This document shows positions 7,263-13,992 of a stretch of DNA of 64,000 nt, piece after piece; positions within the stretch are counted from its first letter, which is position 1, and every line of letters begins with the position of its first letter. A model generated the notes under the pieces. That model did not search any database and was not told the origin of the DNA. It worked only from the letters and a program-made list of their open reading frames with translations. The DNA is from JALYTY01 sp964546935 (GTDB taxonomy: Bacteria; Vulcanimicrobiota; Vulcanimicrobiia; Vulcanimicrobiales; Vulcanimicrobiaceae): NCBI GenBank assembly GCA_964546935.1, contig CAZJLJ010000011.1:1-64000 (forward strand), read 5' to 3'. A program made the translations under genes and the position numbers.

Positions 7263-8435
7263 TTATTTGATGACGTGCCAGTCGGTCATAACATACTGAG
7301 CACCGCTCGACGTGATCGTTAACGTTCCGTCACCGAACGTATTCACGTTGAAGGTTGCAATTTGCGTACCGCCATTCGACACGATGCCCGTGATGAACTG
7401 ATCGCTTGTCGGCGAAGCATTGCTGTTCGTCGTTACGTTCAGCGTGTTGCCGTTCGCCAGCGTTGCATTGGTTACGGTAAGGTTCGTGAGCATTCCGCGG
7501 TTGAACGTCGTCGAGACCGGAATCGAATATTGCCCACCCTGCGTTCCGCCGTTCAGCGTGAACTCCGGCGTTGAAATCGGGCACGTCGTGTTCGCGGCGG
7601 CGATGCCGACGGAGAGCGAACCGATGGCGCCTTTAAACGTCGATCCCGTGTGCGTCGACGTCCAGGTAATCGAACCGTCACTGTTCACCGTGCGCGCTCC
7701 ACCCGAAAGGGTGGCGCTTTGCCATCCGAACGTTTCGTTTAGCTTCTGAATGCCGGTGGCGTTATAACCGGCCGAATCACCGCAGAACGTGCTCGTGTTT
7801 CCGCTCGCGGGAAGAACGACGAGTTCGTCGTCGCCGATCATTGTTTTTGCGCCGGCAAGGTCCAGTTCCGATTGCGCTTGGCGATTGAATCCGTTCGCAA
7901 TGACGGGATATCCGTATTGTCCGAAGGAGGCGTTGCCGAACGTCACGGCCGACGTCCGCGTCGCGCTCGGCGTGGCGTTGTTCAAAGCATAGATTTTCTC
8001 GGTGCGATTGACCGTTTCCGAGTTGCCGTTGATGGTATAAATGCGAACGACGTCGCGTGCGAGCTGCGTGCACGCGTTATCGTAGAAGAATTGCGTTTCC
8101 GTTGAATTTGCATCGCCGTTCTTATCCGGCGCGAAAAACTCTACATTGTTGTTACACGTTCCAAGCGCGTCGCGTTGAAACGTGCCGCTCTTGTACGATA
8201 GATTTGCAACGATCGAGCTGTTGTAGTTCCCGAGAGTCTTTACCGGATCGCCGACCGAATTTGCGGTATTGATTGCGTTTTCCGATTGCGTTTGTGCGCT
8301 TTGCGCGGAGCCGCTGCCGTTGCCGCCGGAATTGACCGGCGGCGTGGTCGACGCCGTCCCGCCTCCGCCACCACCGCACGCAGCGAGCGCCGTCGTCATC
8401 GTTAGCGCGAGAATAATGTAAGCTTTCGAGTGCAT
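7263..8435 (-). CDS. Exported lipoprotein of unknown function
   Basis: A 390-residue protein with a lipoprotein signal: a hydrophobic segment from about residue 5, then the lipobox LAAC with Cys20 as the lipidation site. A low-complexity Gly/Ser/Thr/Asn linker follows (about residues 21-60). The rest is rich in Thr, Asn and Ser with predicted beta-strands, consistent with a surface beta-sandwich, but I recognise no family. A GAGGA ribosome-binding site precedes the ATG. Cysteines at CNNN, NACTQ, FCGD and TTCP could form two disulfides. It stands alone between a terminator and a 168-base gap. Confidence 0.75.
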   Translation of the reverse strand: MHSKAYIILALTMTTALAACGGGGGGTASTTPPVNSGGNGSGSAQSAQTQSENAINTANSVGDPVKTLGNYNSSIVANLSYKSGTFQRDALGTCNNNVEFFAPDKNGDANSTETQFFYDNACTQLARDVVRIYTINGNSETVNRTEKIYALNNATPSATRTSAVTFGNASFGQYGYPVIANGFNRQAQSELDLAGAKTMIGDDELVVLPASGNTSTFCGDSAGYNATGIQKLNETFGWQSATLSGGARTVNSDGSITWTSTHTGSTFKGAIGSLSVGIAAANTTCPISTPEFTLNGGTQGGQYSIPVSTTFNRGMLTNLTVTNATLANGNTLNVTTNSNASPTSDQFITGIVSNGGTQIATFNVNTFGDGTLTITSSGAQYVMTDWHVIK

Positions 8436-8603
8436 TCCGTTGTCCTCGTAATCATAAAAAAAGAGTGCGTTTGCTCCCTGAGCATAGAAGCGTCGAAAGC
8501 ATCGAACATTAGTGCACGCTAAAGAGCGGCGTGTTTTTACGCCCCTCTCATCTGCACGTCGGGAAAAATGAGAACCGAGTAAAGAGCGAGTGTCGCGCGG
8601 GGC
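8436..8603. other. Intergenic region
   Basis: No gene is seen. It holds a short hairpin, GGCGT and ACGCC around a T-rich loop near 8528-8544, which could end yceI transcription on the minus strand, and presumably the promoter of the lipoprotein. Confidence 0.4.
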
Positions 8604-9182
8604 TTATTTCAACGTGACGTCGAGCGCGATGTCCGCGTTCCCGCCGATCGTTGGATCGAGACGCGTTACGCTCATCCCGAACGCATGACGATCGATTTGC
8701 GCGGTTGCGTGGTAAACGGGATGCGCTGCGTCACCGGAAACCGTAACCGAAAGGTGCTCGGGTTGGGTGATTCCATGGATGGTAAGGTTTCCGTCCATCG
8801 TGAAAGCGTTCGCGCCGTGCGGCGCGATCGATGTGCTGGTGAACGTCCACGTCGGAAACTTCTGCACGTCGAAGAAATCGGAGGATCGAAGCTGAGCGTC
8901 GCGGTCCGGTTCGTCGGTCTGCAGCTTCGTAGCATCGAGCACTGCCGTCGCGCTAGTCGGGATTATCGAACCCGGAGCTAACGTGACGCTGCCGCTTTTG
9001 ATCGGGATCGTTCCGGTGACATGTTCCACCCAAATATGCGTTACCGTAAACTGCGCTTTCGATCTTGCGGCGTCTATGGTGCGCTCCGCCGGCTCTGCAG
9101 CCGCGTGTGGGCTGCGCAGTACAAGCAAAACAGCGAGACCGTATGCGATTGCGAAAACGCAGCGCCTTGCACGCAATCGCAC
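8604..9182 (-). CDS. YceI family periplasmic lipocalin-like protein
   Basis: A 192-residue exported protein. A signal peptide (about residues 1-29, cleaved near AAA-EP) is followed by the YceI beta-barrel: RTIDAARSKAQFTVTHIWVEHVTGTI, LDATKLQTDEPDRDAQLRSSDFFDVQKFPT and DGNLTIHGITQPEHLSVT. YceI barrels bind isoprenoid-like lipids such as quinone analogues in the periplasm. It starts at a GTG one base after the stop of the upstream porin-cytochrome gene, so the two are translationally coupled and probably work together in the envelope. Confidence 0.9.
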   Translation of the reverse strand: MRLRARRCVFAIAYGLAVLLVLRSPHAAAEPAERTIDAARSKAQFTVTHIWVEHVTGTIPIKSGSVTLAPGSIIPTSATAVLDATKLQTDEPDRDAQLRSSDFFDVQKFPTWTFTSTSIAPHGANAFTMDGNLTIHGITQPEHLSVTVSGDAAHPVYHATAQIDRHAFGMSVTRLDPTIGGNADIALDVTLK

Positions 9183-9183
9183 G

Positions 9184-10308
9184 TTAGCGGGCCACCGTAA
9201 GTTGAATGTTCATCGTGTTGGTCGTTTGCGGAACGTGTGCGATAACGTCTTCAATGGTGATGCGGGAAGTTTCGGTCGGGCCGTAACCCAAAAGCAGCAC
9301 TGCGTCACGCGTAAAACCTCCAACCGGGTCGTATGTTCCCTCATAACGCGCTTCGGCATAGAGTTTGCGGTTGAATGCGTAACGCAATTGTTCGAACCCG
9401 CCGCTGGAGGCGCACCCGGCGAGGCCGGCACTCGCGCAATTCGAGTCCCAACCGCTAATGAACACGGCTTCGCTCGAGAACCGAGTCCACTGACCGTACG
9501 TGAAACCGTATCCCATCCGGTAAAAGCGATCGTGAGGTCCGCCGGCGATCGGACGCGTGCCGTCGTAGCGCCACGCCGTCACTGTGAACTTGCCCATGCC
9601 GTCCTGCACGTAAGCTTGAGTATCAACACCGGTTTTGGGAAGTCCACTCACGAGGTCGTATCCAGGCCCCGCAAAGAGCTGGACGTTTAGCCCACGCAGC
9701 GGGTCGCCCACGCCCACGCGCAGCCCGATCTTCGGATCTTTGAAGAAGAATGGGTTCGCTCCAACGACTTCGGTGTAAGGCGTGTAATCGTGATACGTAT
9801 CGCGGAAGGTCTCAGGATCCACCGGCAGCGGCAACGTGAAGAGGCCGCCCTGTACGTAGACCGGGATTTTGGCGGTCCAGGGGTTCACGCGGTCGCTAAT
9901 CCACGCATCGTGAAGCAGCCCGGGCATCCCGCCGTTAACCGCGTATTGCTCCCCGAAAAACGCTCCCCGCTCGCCAATCGCCCCGGCCGTGAAAAACTCG
10001 ACTTCATCCACAATCGCCTTGGGCAACCCTTCACCGTTTGGGCCGGGGCCTTGGTTCCGGCTGGAGTCGACGAGATTTACCTTGGTCGCTAGCGGAAACG
10101 CAGGTCCGGGCTTCACACCGGGCATCCGGTTGCCATATGCCAAAAATGCCGCGCCGAACTCGTTCAAGTGCGGAATGACCGAATGGCACTTCTGGCACGA
10201 AACCCCGTACTGATGCGCGAAAAGCGGGATCGCGCGCGCGTTCAGCGGCCAGAACGCAGATACCGCGAGTGCCATACCAAGAAGCCATTTAGGTCTACCT
10301 AACAACAT
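9184..10308 (-). CDS. Outer-membrane porin with N-terminal monohaem c-type cytochrome domain (Cyc2-like fusion)
   Basis: A 374-residue exported protein. The signal peptide ends near ARA-IP (about residue 26). One c-haem site, CQKCH (Cys38, Cys41, His42), sits in AIPLFAHQYGVSC followed by SVIPHLNEFGAAF, which closely follows the N-terminus of Cyc2 iron oxidases (P-x-F-A-R-Q-x-G-x-x-C-x-x-C-H, then P-x-L-x-x-F-G-x-x-F). The remaining ~330 residues are alternating aromatic strands with turns and no further CxxCH, typical of a beta-barrel; VEFFTAGAIGERGAFFGEQY resembles the first Cyc2 strands. Electron transfer across the outer membrane is inference. Two inverted repeats lie at its start, and yceI follows. 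Confidence 0.65.
   Translation of the reverse strand: MLLGRPKWLLGMALAVSAFWPLNARAIPLFAHQYGVSCQKCHSVIPHLNEFGAAFLAYGNRMPGVKPGPAFPLATKVNLVDSSRNQGPGPNGEGLPKAIVDEVEFFTAGAIGERGAFFGEQYAVNGGMPGLLHDAWISDRVNPWTAKIPVYVQGGLFTLPLPVDPETFRDTYHDYTPYTEVVGANPFFFKDPKIGLRVGVGDPLRGLNVQLFAGPGYDLVSGLPKTGVDTQAYVQDGMGKFTVTAWRYDGTRPIAGGPHDRFYRMGYGFTYGQWTRFSSEAVFISGWDSNCASAGLAGCASSGGFEQLRYAFNRKLYAEARYEGTYDPVGGFTRDAVLLLGYGPTETSRITIEDVIAHVPQTTNTMNIQLTVAR
10289..10302. promoter_or_regulatory. TTAGG-N4-CCTAA inverted repeat, proximal
   Basis: TTAGGTCTACCTAA is an inverted repeat in the first codons of the porin-cytochrome gene (ATG at 10308). A second copy of the same pattern lies 35 bp upstream. The arms resemble those of DtxR/IdeR/MntR-type metal-dependent repressor boxes, though the spacing is shorter than in the classical DtxR box. 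Metal control is inference. Confidence 0.5.
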
Positions 10309-10323
10309 CGCCGGGCACGCTAT

Positions 10324-10337
10324 TTAGGCAAGCCTAA
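10324..10337. promoter_or_regulatory. TTAGG-N4-CCTAA inverted repeat, distal
   Basis: TTAGGCAAGCCTAA has seven-base arms apart from the central AA. It lies 16 bases upstream of the porin-cytochrome start, where an operator over the promoter or leader would be expected. Together with 10289-10302 it forms a two-site array. Confidence 0.55.
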
Positions 10338-10428
10338 CTCGCTTCCTCCGTTCTAAAGTCGCAGATCCGCCATCTCGCGGGCGTTTCTCATTGTGGACGA
10401 GTTCTCAAATACTGTCTAAAATGGGAGT

Positions 10429-10845
10429 ATGCATTCGACCGCGGAGACTCGCACTGACGAAGCATCGGCAATTCTGCACGATAGCGCGCGTGCATCCGGT
10501 CCGGCATTACGTGCCTTCGATGCAATTGCGAACGATTGGGGTTTGCCGGCGAAACAGCGGCAAGCACTTCTTGGTCTGCGTGCCTCAACGTACTACGCGT
10601 ATCTGAAGCGACCCGACAGTGTCCGTCTATCGCCGGATACGCTCGAACGCATCTCGTATGTCCTTGGTATTTATAAAGCGCTGCGCATTCTTTTACCACG
10701 GCACGACGCACGTATTGCGTGGCTGCATAACCCTAACGCCGATCCGGAATTCGCGGGCGCTTCACCGCTCGCGATTATGACCGCCGGAAAGGTTGCGAAT
10801 CTCTTCCGCGTCCGGCGTTATTTGGACGGTTATCGCGGATGGTAG
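10429..10845 (+). CDS. Antitoxin of the Xre/MbcA/ParS family (RES-Xre module)
   Basis: A 138-residue protein with an N-terminal helix-turn-helix (WGLPAKQRQALLGLRASTYYAYLK) and a C-terminal toxin-binding domain ending ASPLAIMTAGKVANLFRVRRYLDGYRGW. That ending is the MbcA/ParS/Xre antitoxin signature; the C-terminal tail normally plugs the toxin active site. GGGAG precedes the ATG. The stop overlaps the toxin ATG by seven bases, the usual antitoxin-first order, and the pair is probably autoregulated. Confidence 0.88.
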   Translation: MHSTAETRTDEASAILHDSARASGPALRAFDAIANDWGLPAKQRQALLGLRASTYYAYLKRPDSVRLSPDTLERISYVLGIYKALRILLPRHDARIAWLHNPNADPEFAGASPLAIMTAGKVANLFRVRRYLDGYRGW

Positions 10846-11513
10846 CGCGCCTAGAATGGCGCGGCGCGATTCGAATCATTCCATCGCTCTATCCTGTTGT
10901 CGGTATTTTCGATGAAGTGGCCGATCCGCAAGATCTCGACGTCGTCCTCGAGTTGGAAGCCGCGACGAATCCACGCGTTCTTGATGCTGCAGGTGAACTC
11001 TCGATGGTGCGCGCGGAAGATCGGATCTCGGGAGCCGGCAGCACGCCCGTCATGGCGGCATTCACACACACGATGCCAAGCCGGTTTTCCGACGGCAGCT
11101 ACGGTGTTTTCTACGCCGCCCACGACGAAGCGACCGCAATCGCAGAAACCGCTTACCATCGCGCGCGATTTTTGCGGGACGCCGGTTTACGAAGTGAAAT
11201 CGTGCAGATGCGTGTGTATCGCGCCCGCATCGACGGTTCGTTCGATGACGTGCGCCCGCGCTCGCTACGTTCGGCGATTTACGATCCGAACTCGTATACG
11301 GCATCGCAAAAATATGCGAGACCGCTCTACGTGAAGAATGCCGTGGATGGAATCGTTTATCGCAGCGTACGCCGTCCCGAGGGCGAATGCGTGGCCGTCT
11401 TCCGCCCGCGCCGCGTAAAATCGATCAAAGTGTTACGCCATCTCGAATACCGTTTTGAGAATTATGTTTTGACCGCGGTTCTGGCTGTAGACGAAGTTTC
11501 GCCTAGTCTTTGA
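10839..11513 (+). CDS. RES-domain toxin (NAD-degrading type)
   Basis: A 224-residue RES protein. The family run Arg...Ser...Tyr...Glu appears as MPSRFSDGSYGVFYAAHDEA followed by TAIAETAYHRARFL. The later segment YDPNSYTASQKYARPLY and GIVYRSVRRPEGECVAVFRP complete the fold. Characterised RES toxins (MbcT, ParT relatives) degrade NAD+ or ADP-ribosylate targets and stop growth. It follows its antitoxin with a seven-base overlap. At 224 residues it is somewhat longer than the commonest forms. Confidence 0.88.
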   Translation: MVARLEWRGAIRIIPSLYPVVGIFDEVADPQDLDVVLELEAATNPRVLDAAGELSMVRAEDRISGAGSTPVMAAFTHTMPSRFSDGSYGVFYAAHDEATAIAETAYHRARFLRDAGLRSEIVQMRVYRARIDGSFDDVRPRSLRSAIYDPNSYTASQKYARPLYVKNAVDGIVYRSVRRPEGECVAVFRPRRVKSIKVLRHLEYRFENYVLTAVLAVDEVSPSL

Positions 11514-11640
11514 TCTCGATGTATCGATTCGCAATTCATTGCGGTTCAAACATATCCGCACGTTTAGCGCTTTAGAATTCCATTGGTGCATTAACAACAT
11601 CAAGCCGACGTAAAGCAAATTGCGTTAATTACCGCGACTT

Positions 11641-11656
11641 GATAACTGCAGTTATC
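11641..11656. repeat. Perfect 16-bp palindrome
   Basis: GATAACTGCAGTTATC is fully self-complementary. It lies in the AT-richer 290-base gap downstream of the toxin gene, where I see no intact gene. It may be an operator for a downstream unit or the remnant of a larger element. Confidence 0.5.
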
Positions 11657-11803
11657 GAATGAAATGCGTTATTTTGAGACGCGTAGTCATTTGGTCCTGG
11701 AGCGCGAGGAACTGAAGCAATGGGTACCAATTGTGCGCTCATTAGCGTGCTACACAATCGTCGTACGCCAATAAAAATAAGGGTTCCCGGCTTCAGTTTT
11801 TAG

Positions 11804-12403
11804 TTGTGCTCTTTGAGCACGACTAGGTTTCCTATTGCGCCGGCCGCGGAAGGGCAGACAACGATTAATCTTAGCCCAGGTGCCAACGGTTCTACGCCGC
11901 TCTATCTTGAAGGCGTTATGGAATCGGCGTATATCTGCATCGAAGGCGGCAGCTGCGGAGGCTTGGGAACTCCGAATGCGGATGGCTCCTATTCCATGAC
12001 AGTAATGGTTTCAGACGAAAACGGTACCGCGATTCCGCAGCAATTGGAAGCCGATGGCACGACCGTCGTTCCGCTTGACAATGGCAGCTTCCAAGTTGTC
12101 GAGACGGATTCTAACAACATTGTTACGATTACGCCCGCAAGTTCGTTCTCGACTCCAGGCACGGACCGGCACGCTCTTTATGGGCACAATATCAACATCA
12201 AATGCCAGAATGTCGGATCGACGACGATTGCGGCAAAGTTATTGCCGACGGACAACTCGGCCGGCACCGTAAGCGGTTTCACCTACACGACCAGTAACTA
12301 TCCGCAGGCGGGCAGCATTCTCTCAACCGTCGGTTCGGACGAATACTACGGAAACTCGCTGGCCGTGAATTGCTCGAGCACCGGAAGCATGACCCTACAG
12401 TAA
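11804..12403 (+). pseudogene. Probable 5'-truncated exported protein gene
   Basis: The open frame encodes 199 residues of Ser/Thr/Gly-rich, beta-strand-like sequence with paired cysteines (YICIEGGSCGG, IKCQ, NCSS), as in secreted proteins, but no signal peptide. The only possible start is TTG 11804, inside a hairpin (GTGCTC-TTT-GAGCAC, 11806-11820) and directly after an in-frame TAG at 11801. A frame from ATG 11720 (27 codons, behind GAGGA) ends at that TAG in the same phase. So the 5' end is either mutated or lost. It ends before a good terminator. If expressed from TTG it would stay in the cytoplasm. I recognise no family. Confidence 0.5.
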
Positions 12404-12430
12404 ACTCCAATCCTCCAGCAGAGAATGAAC

Positions 12431-12464
12431 GGCCCCGAGCTCAAAACGAACGCGGGGCCTTTCT
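12431..12464 (+). terminator. Rho-independent terminator
   Basis: GGCCCCG (12431-12437) pairs with CGGGGCC (12453-12459), followed by TTTCT. It closes the gene at 11804-12403. Confidence 0.8.
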
Positions 12465-12481
12465 ATGCGGTTGCTACATCG

Positions 12482-12667
12482 CTACGGGTTCAGGGGGCCA
12501 CTCGACTTCGGTTTCCAAATCCACCAAAGTGGTGCGCCGACGACGAAGATGAACGGGAAGAAAAAGACGTGGTAGTGTGTTGCAAGTAAAACGACCGCAG
12601 CGATCGCACACGCAACGATAAGAGAGAGAAAGAGCCGCAACAGCGTTGTCATCTTTGTAAGCGCCAT
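12482..12667 (-). CDS. Small membrane protein
   Basis: From the ATG at 12667 the product is 61 residues with two hydrophobic segments, LLRLFLSLIVACAIAAVVLLA and VFFFPFIFVVGAPLWWIW, and a Pro/Lys tail. A longer frame reaches 12868, but that part runs antisense through the aminotransferase gene and is not convincing. It sits 67 bases downstream of the aminotransferase on the same strand. A second ATG at 12652 is possible. Function unknown. Confidence 0.5.
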   Translation of the reverse strand: MALTKMTTLLRLFLSLIVACAIAAVVLLATHYHVFFFPFIFVVGAPLWWIWKPKSSGPLNP

Positions 12668-12734
12668 ATACCCGCAAAGAAGAACAGCGCCGCTTTTGAG
12701 CGACGCTGTCTGCCAGTTTGTGATCCGAAGGTAA

Positions 12735-13931
12735 CTAGCCCTTAAATCTCGGTAGAGCTTTCTCGATTTGTTCGAGAGCGTAGTCGATGTCGGCGAGCGA
12801 CGCCGCGTATGAGAAACGCAAGTATCCTTTGCCGGCCGGGCCGAACGAAGAACCGCCGCCGCAGGCAACGCCGGCTTCTTCCAGCATGAAACTCGCGAGC
12901 GCCTTGTCGTCTTGCGTGATCTCCATTACGTTGGGGAATGCGTAAAACGCGCCTTCAGGCAGCGTGCACTTGATGCCCGGAATCTTATTCAATCCCGAAA
13001 CAAGACGGTCGCGGCGTTGCCGGAAGATTTCGTTCATCTCGTGGATCGGTTCATCGGGACCGGTAAGCGCTGCAATGCCGGCCTTCTGCACGAACGTGGC
13101 GACGCAACTGAACGTGTTGTTGTTGAAGAGCGTGACGATCTTTGCGAGCTCTTCCGGCATGATCGCGTAGCCGAGACGCCAGCCTGTCATCGCGTATGCC
13201 TTCGACATGCCGTCGACGATGATGGTGCGCTCTTGCATCCCGGGCAGCGAAGCGATCGAAACGAACTCGGTTTCGAGATAGAAATTGCGGCTGTAAATCT
13301 CGTCCGCAATAACCAGGAAGTCGTGCTTCTGAGCGAGTTCCGCGATGCGCTCCAAGTCCGAACGCAGCAACACGCCGCCCGTCGGATTGTGCGGCGAATT
13401 GATTACGACGGCTTTTGTACGATTGGATACACGGCTTGCAAGTTCGTCTAGATCCATGCGCCAGTTGCGCTCTTCACGCAGCGGAATCCGAATGACATTG
13501 GCTTGCAGGTAAGATGACGCAGATCCATATGCGGGATACGCCGGATCAAAGTAAATGAAGTCGTCGCCCGGGTTCAGGATAGCGCTGAGAATGTTCCAGA
13601 TGATCGGCTTTGCACCGGGAGCTACCGTAACTTGTGCGGCCGTGTACGGTGAGGGCATCTTACGGAAGCGCGTTGCGTAATCGGCGATAACTTCACGCAA
13701 TTCAATGATGCCGGCCGAAGGCGTGTAATGCGTGTCGTGGCCCATAAGCGAGTCAATAGCCGCTCGCTTGATATGTTCCGGCGTATCGAAATCAGGTTCG
13801 CCGATCTCCATGTGCACGACGCGACGGCCTGTCGCTTCGATTTCGCGAGCGCGTGCAAGAACTTGAAACGCATTTTCTGCGCCGAGTCGCGAGACGGCGT
13901 CGGCGATTCGATTGTCGTGAACTGCGAGCAT
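12735..13931 (-). CDS. Class I/II PLP-dependent aminotransferase (aspartate/aromatic aminotransferase type)
   Basis: The 398-residue fold-type I enzyme has HMEIGEPDFDTPEHI (N-terminal substrate region), YTPSAGIIELREVIADY, NSPHNPTGGVL (Asn contacting PLP), IADEIY and the PLP lysine in DGMSKAYAMTGWRLGY. Arg in GYLRFSYA binds the substrate carboxylate. It resembles the Igamma aspartate aminotransferases (AspB/AlaT-like), converting an amino acid and 2-oxoglutarate to an oxo acid and glutamate. The exact substrate cannot be told from sequence alone. A purine-poor 60-base gap separates it from the divergent DUF11 gene. Confidence 0.9.
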   Translation of the reverse strand: MLAVHDNRIADAVSRLGAENAFQVLARAREIEATGRRVVHMEIGEPDFDTPEHIKRAAIDSLMGHDTHYTPSAGIIELREVIADYATRFRKMPSPYTAAQVTVAPGAKPIIWNILSAILNPGDDFIYFDPAYPAYGSASSYLQANVIRIPLREERNWRMDLDELASRVSNRTKAVVINSPHNPTGGVLLRSDLERIAELAQKHDFLVIADEIYSRNFYLETEFVSIASLPGMQERTIIVDGMSKAYAMTGWRLGYAIMPEELAKIVTLFNNNTFSCVATFVQKAGIAALTGPDEPIHEMNEIFRQRRDRLVSGLNKIPGIKCTLPEGAFYAFPNVMEITQDDKALASFMLEEAGVACGGGSSFGPAGKGYLRFSYAASLADIDYALEQIEKALPRFKG

Positions 13932-13992
13932 TTAAGGCGTATCCTTCTTTATCTTTCAATTAACGTTGCTGTTGTTATCAAGGGGGCGCTTC

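Noticed and set aside
12668..12868. N-terminal extension of the small membrane protein
   Set aside because: It runs through the end of the aminotransferase gene in another frame and is Arg/Ser-rich.
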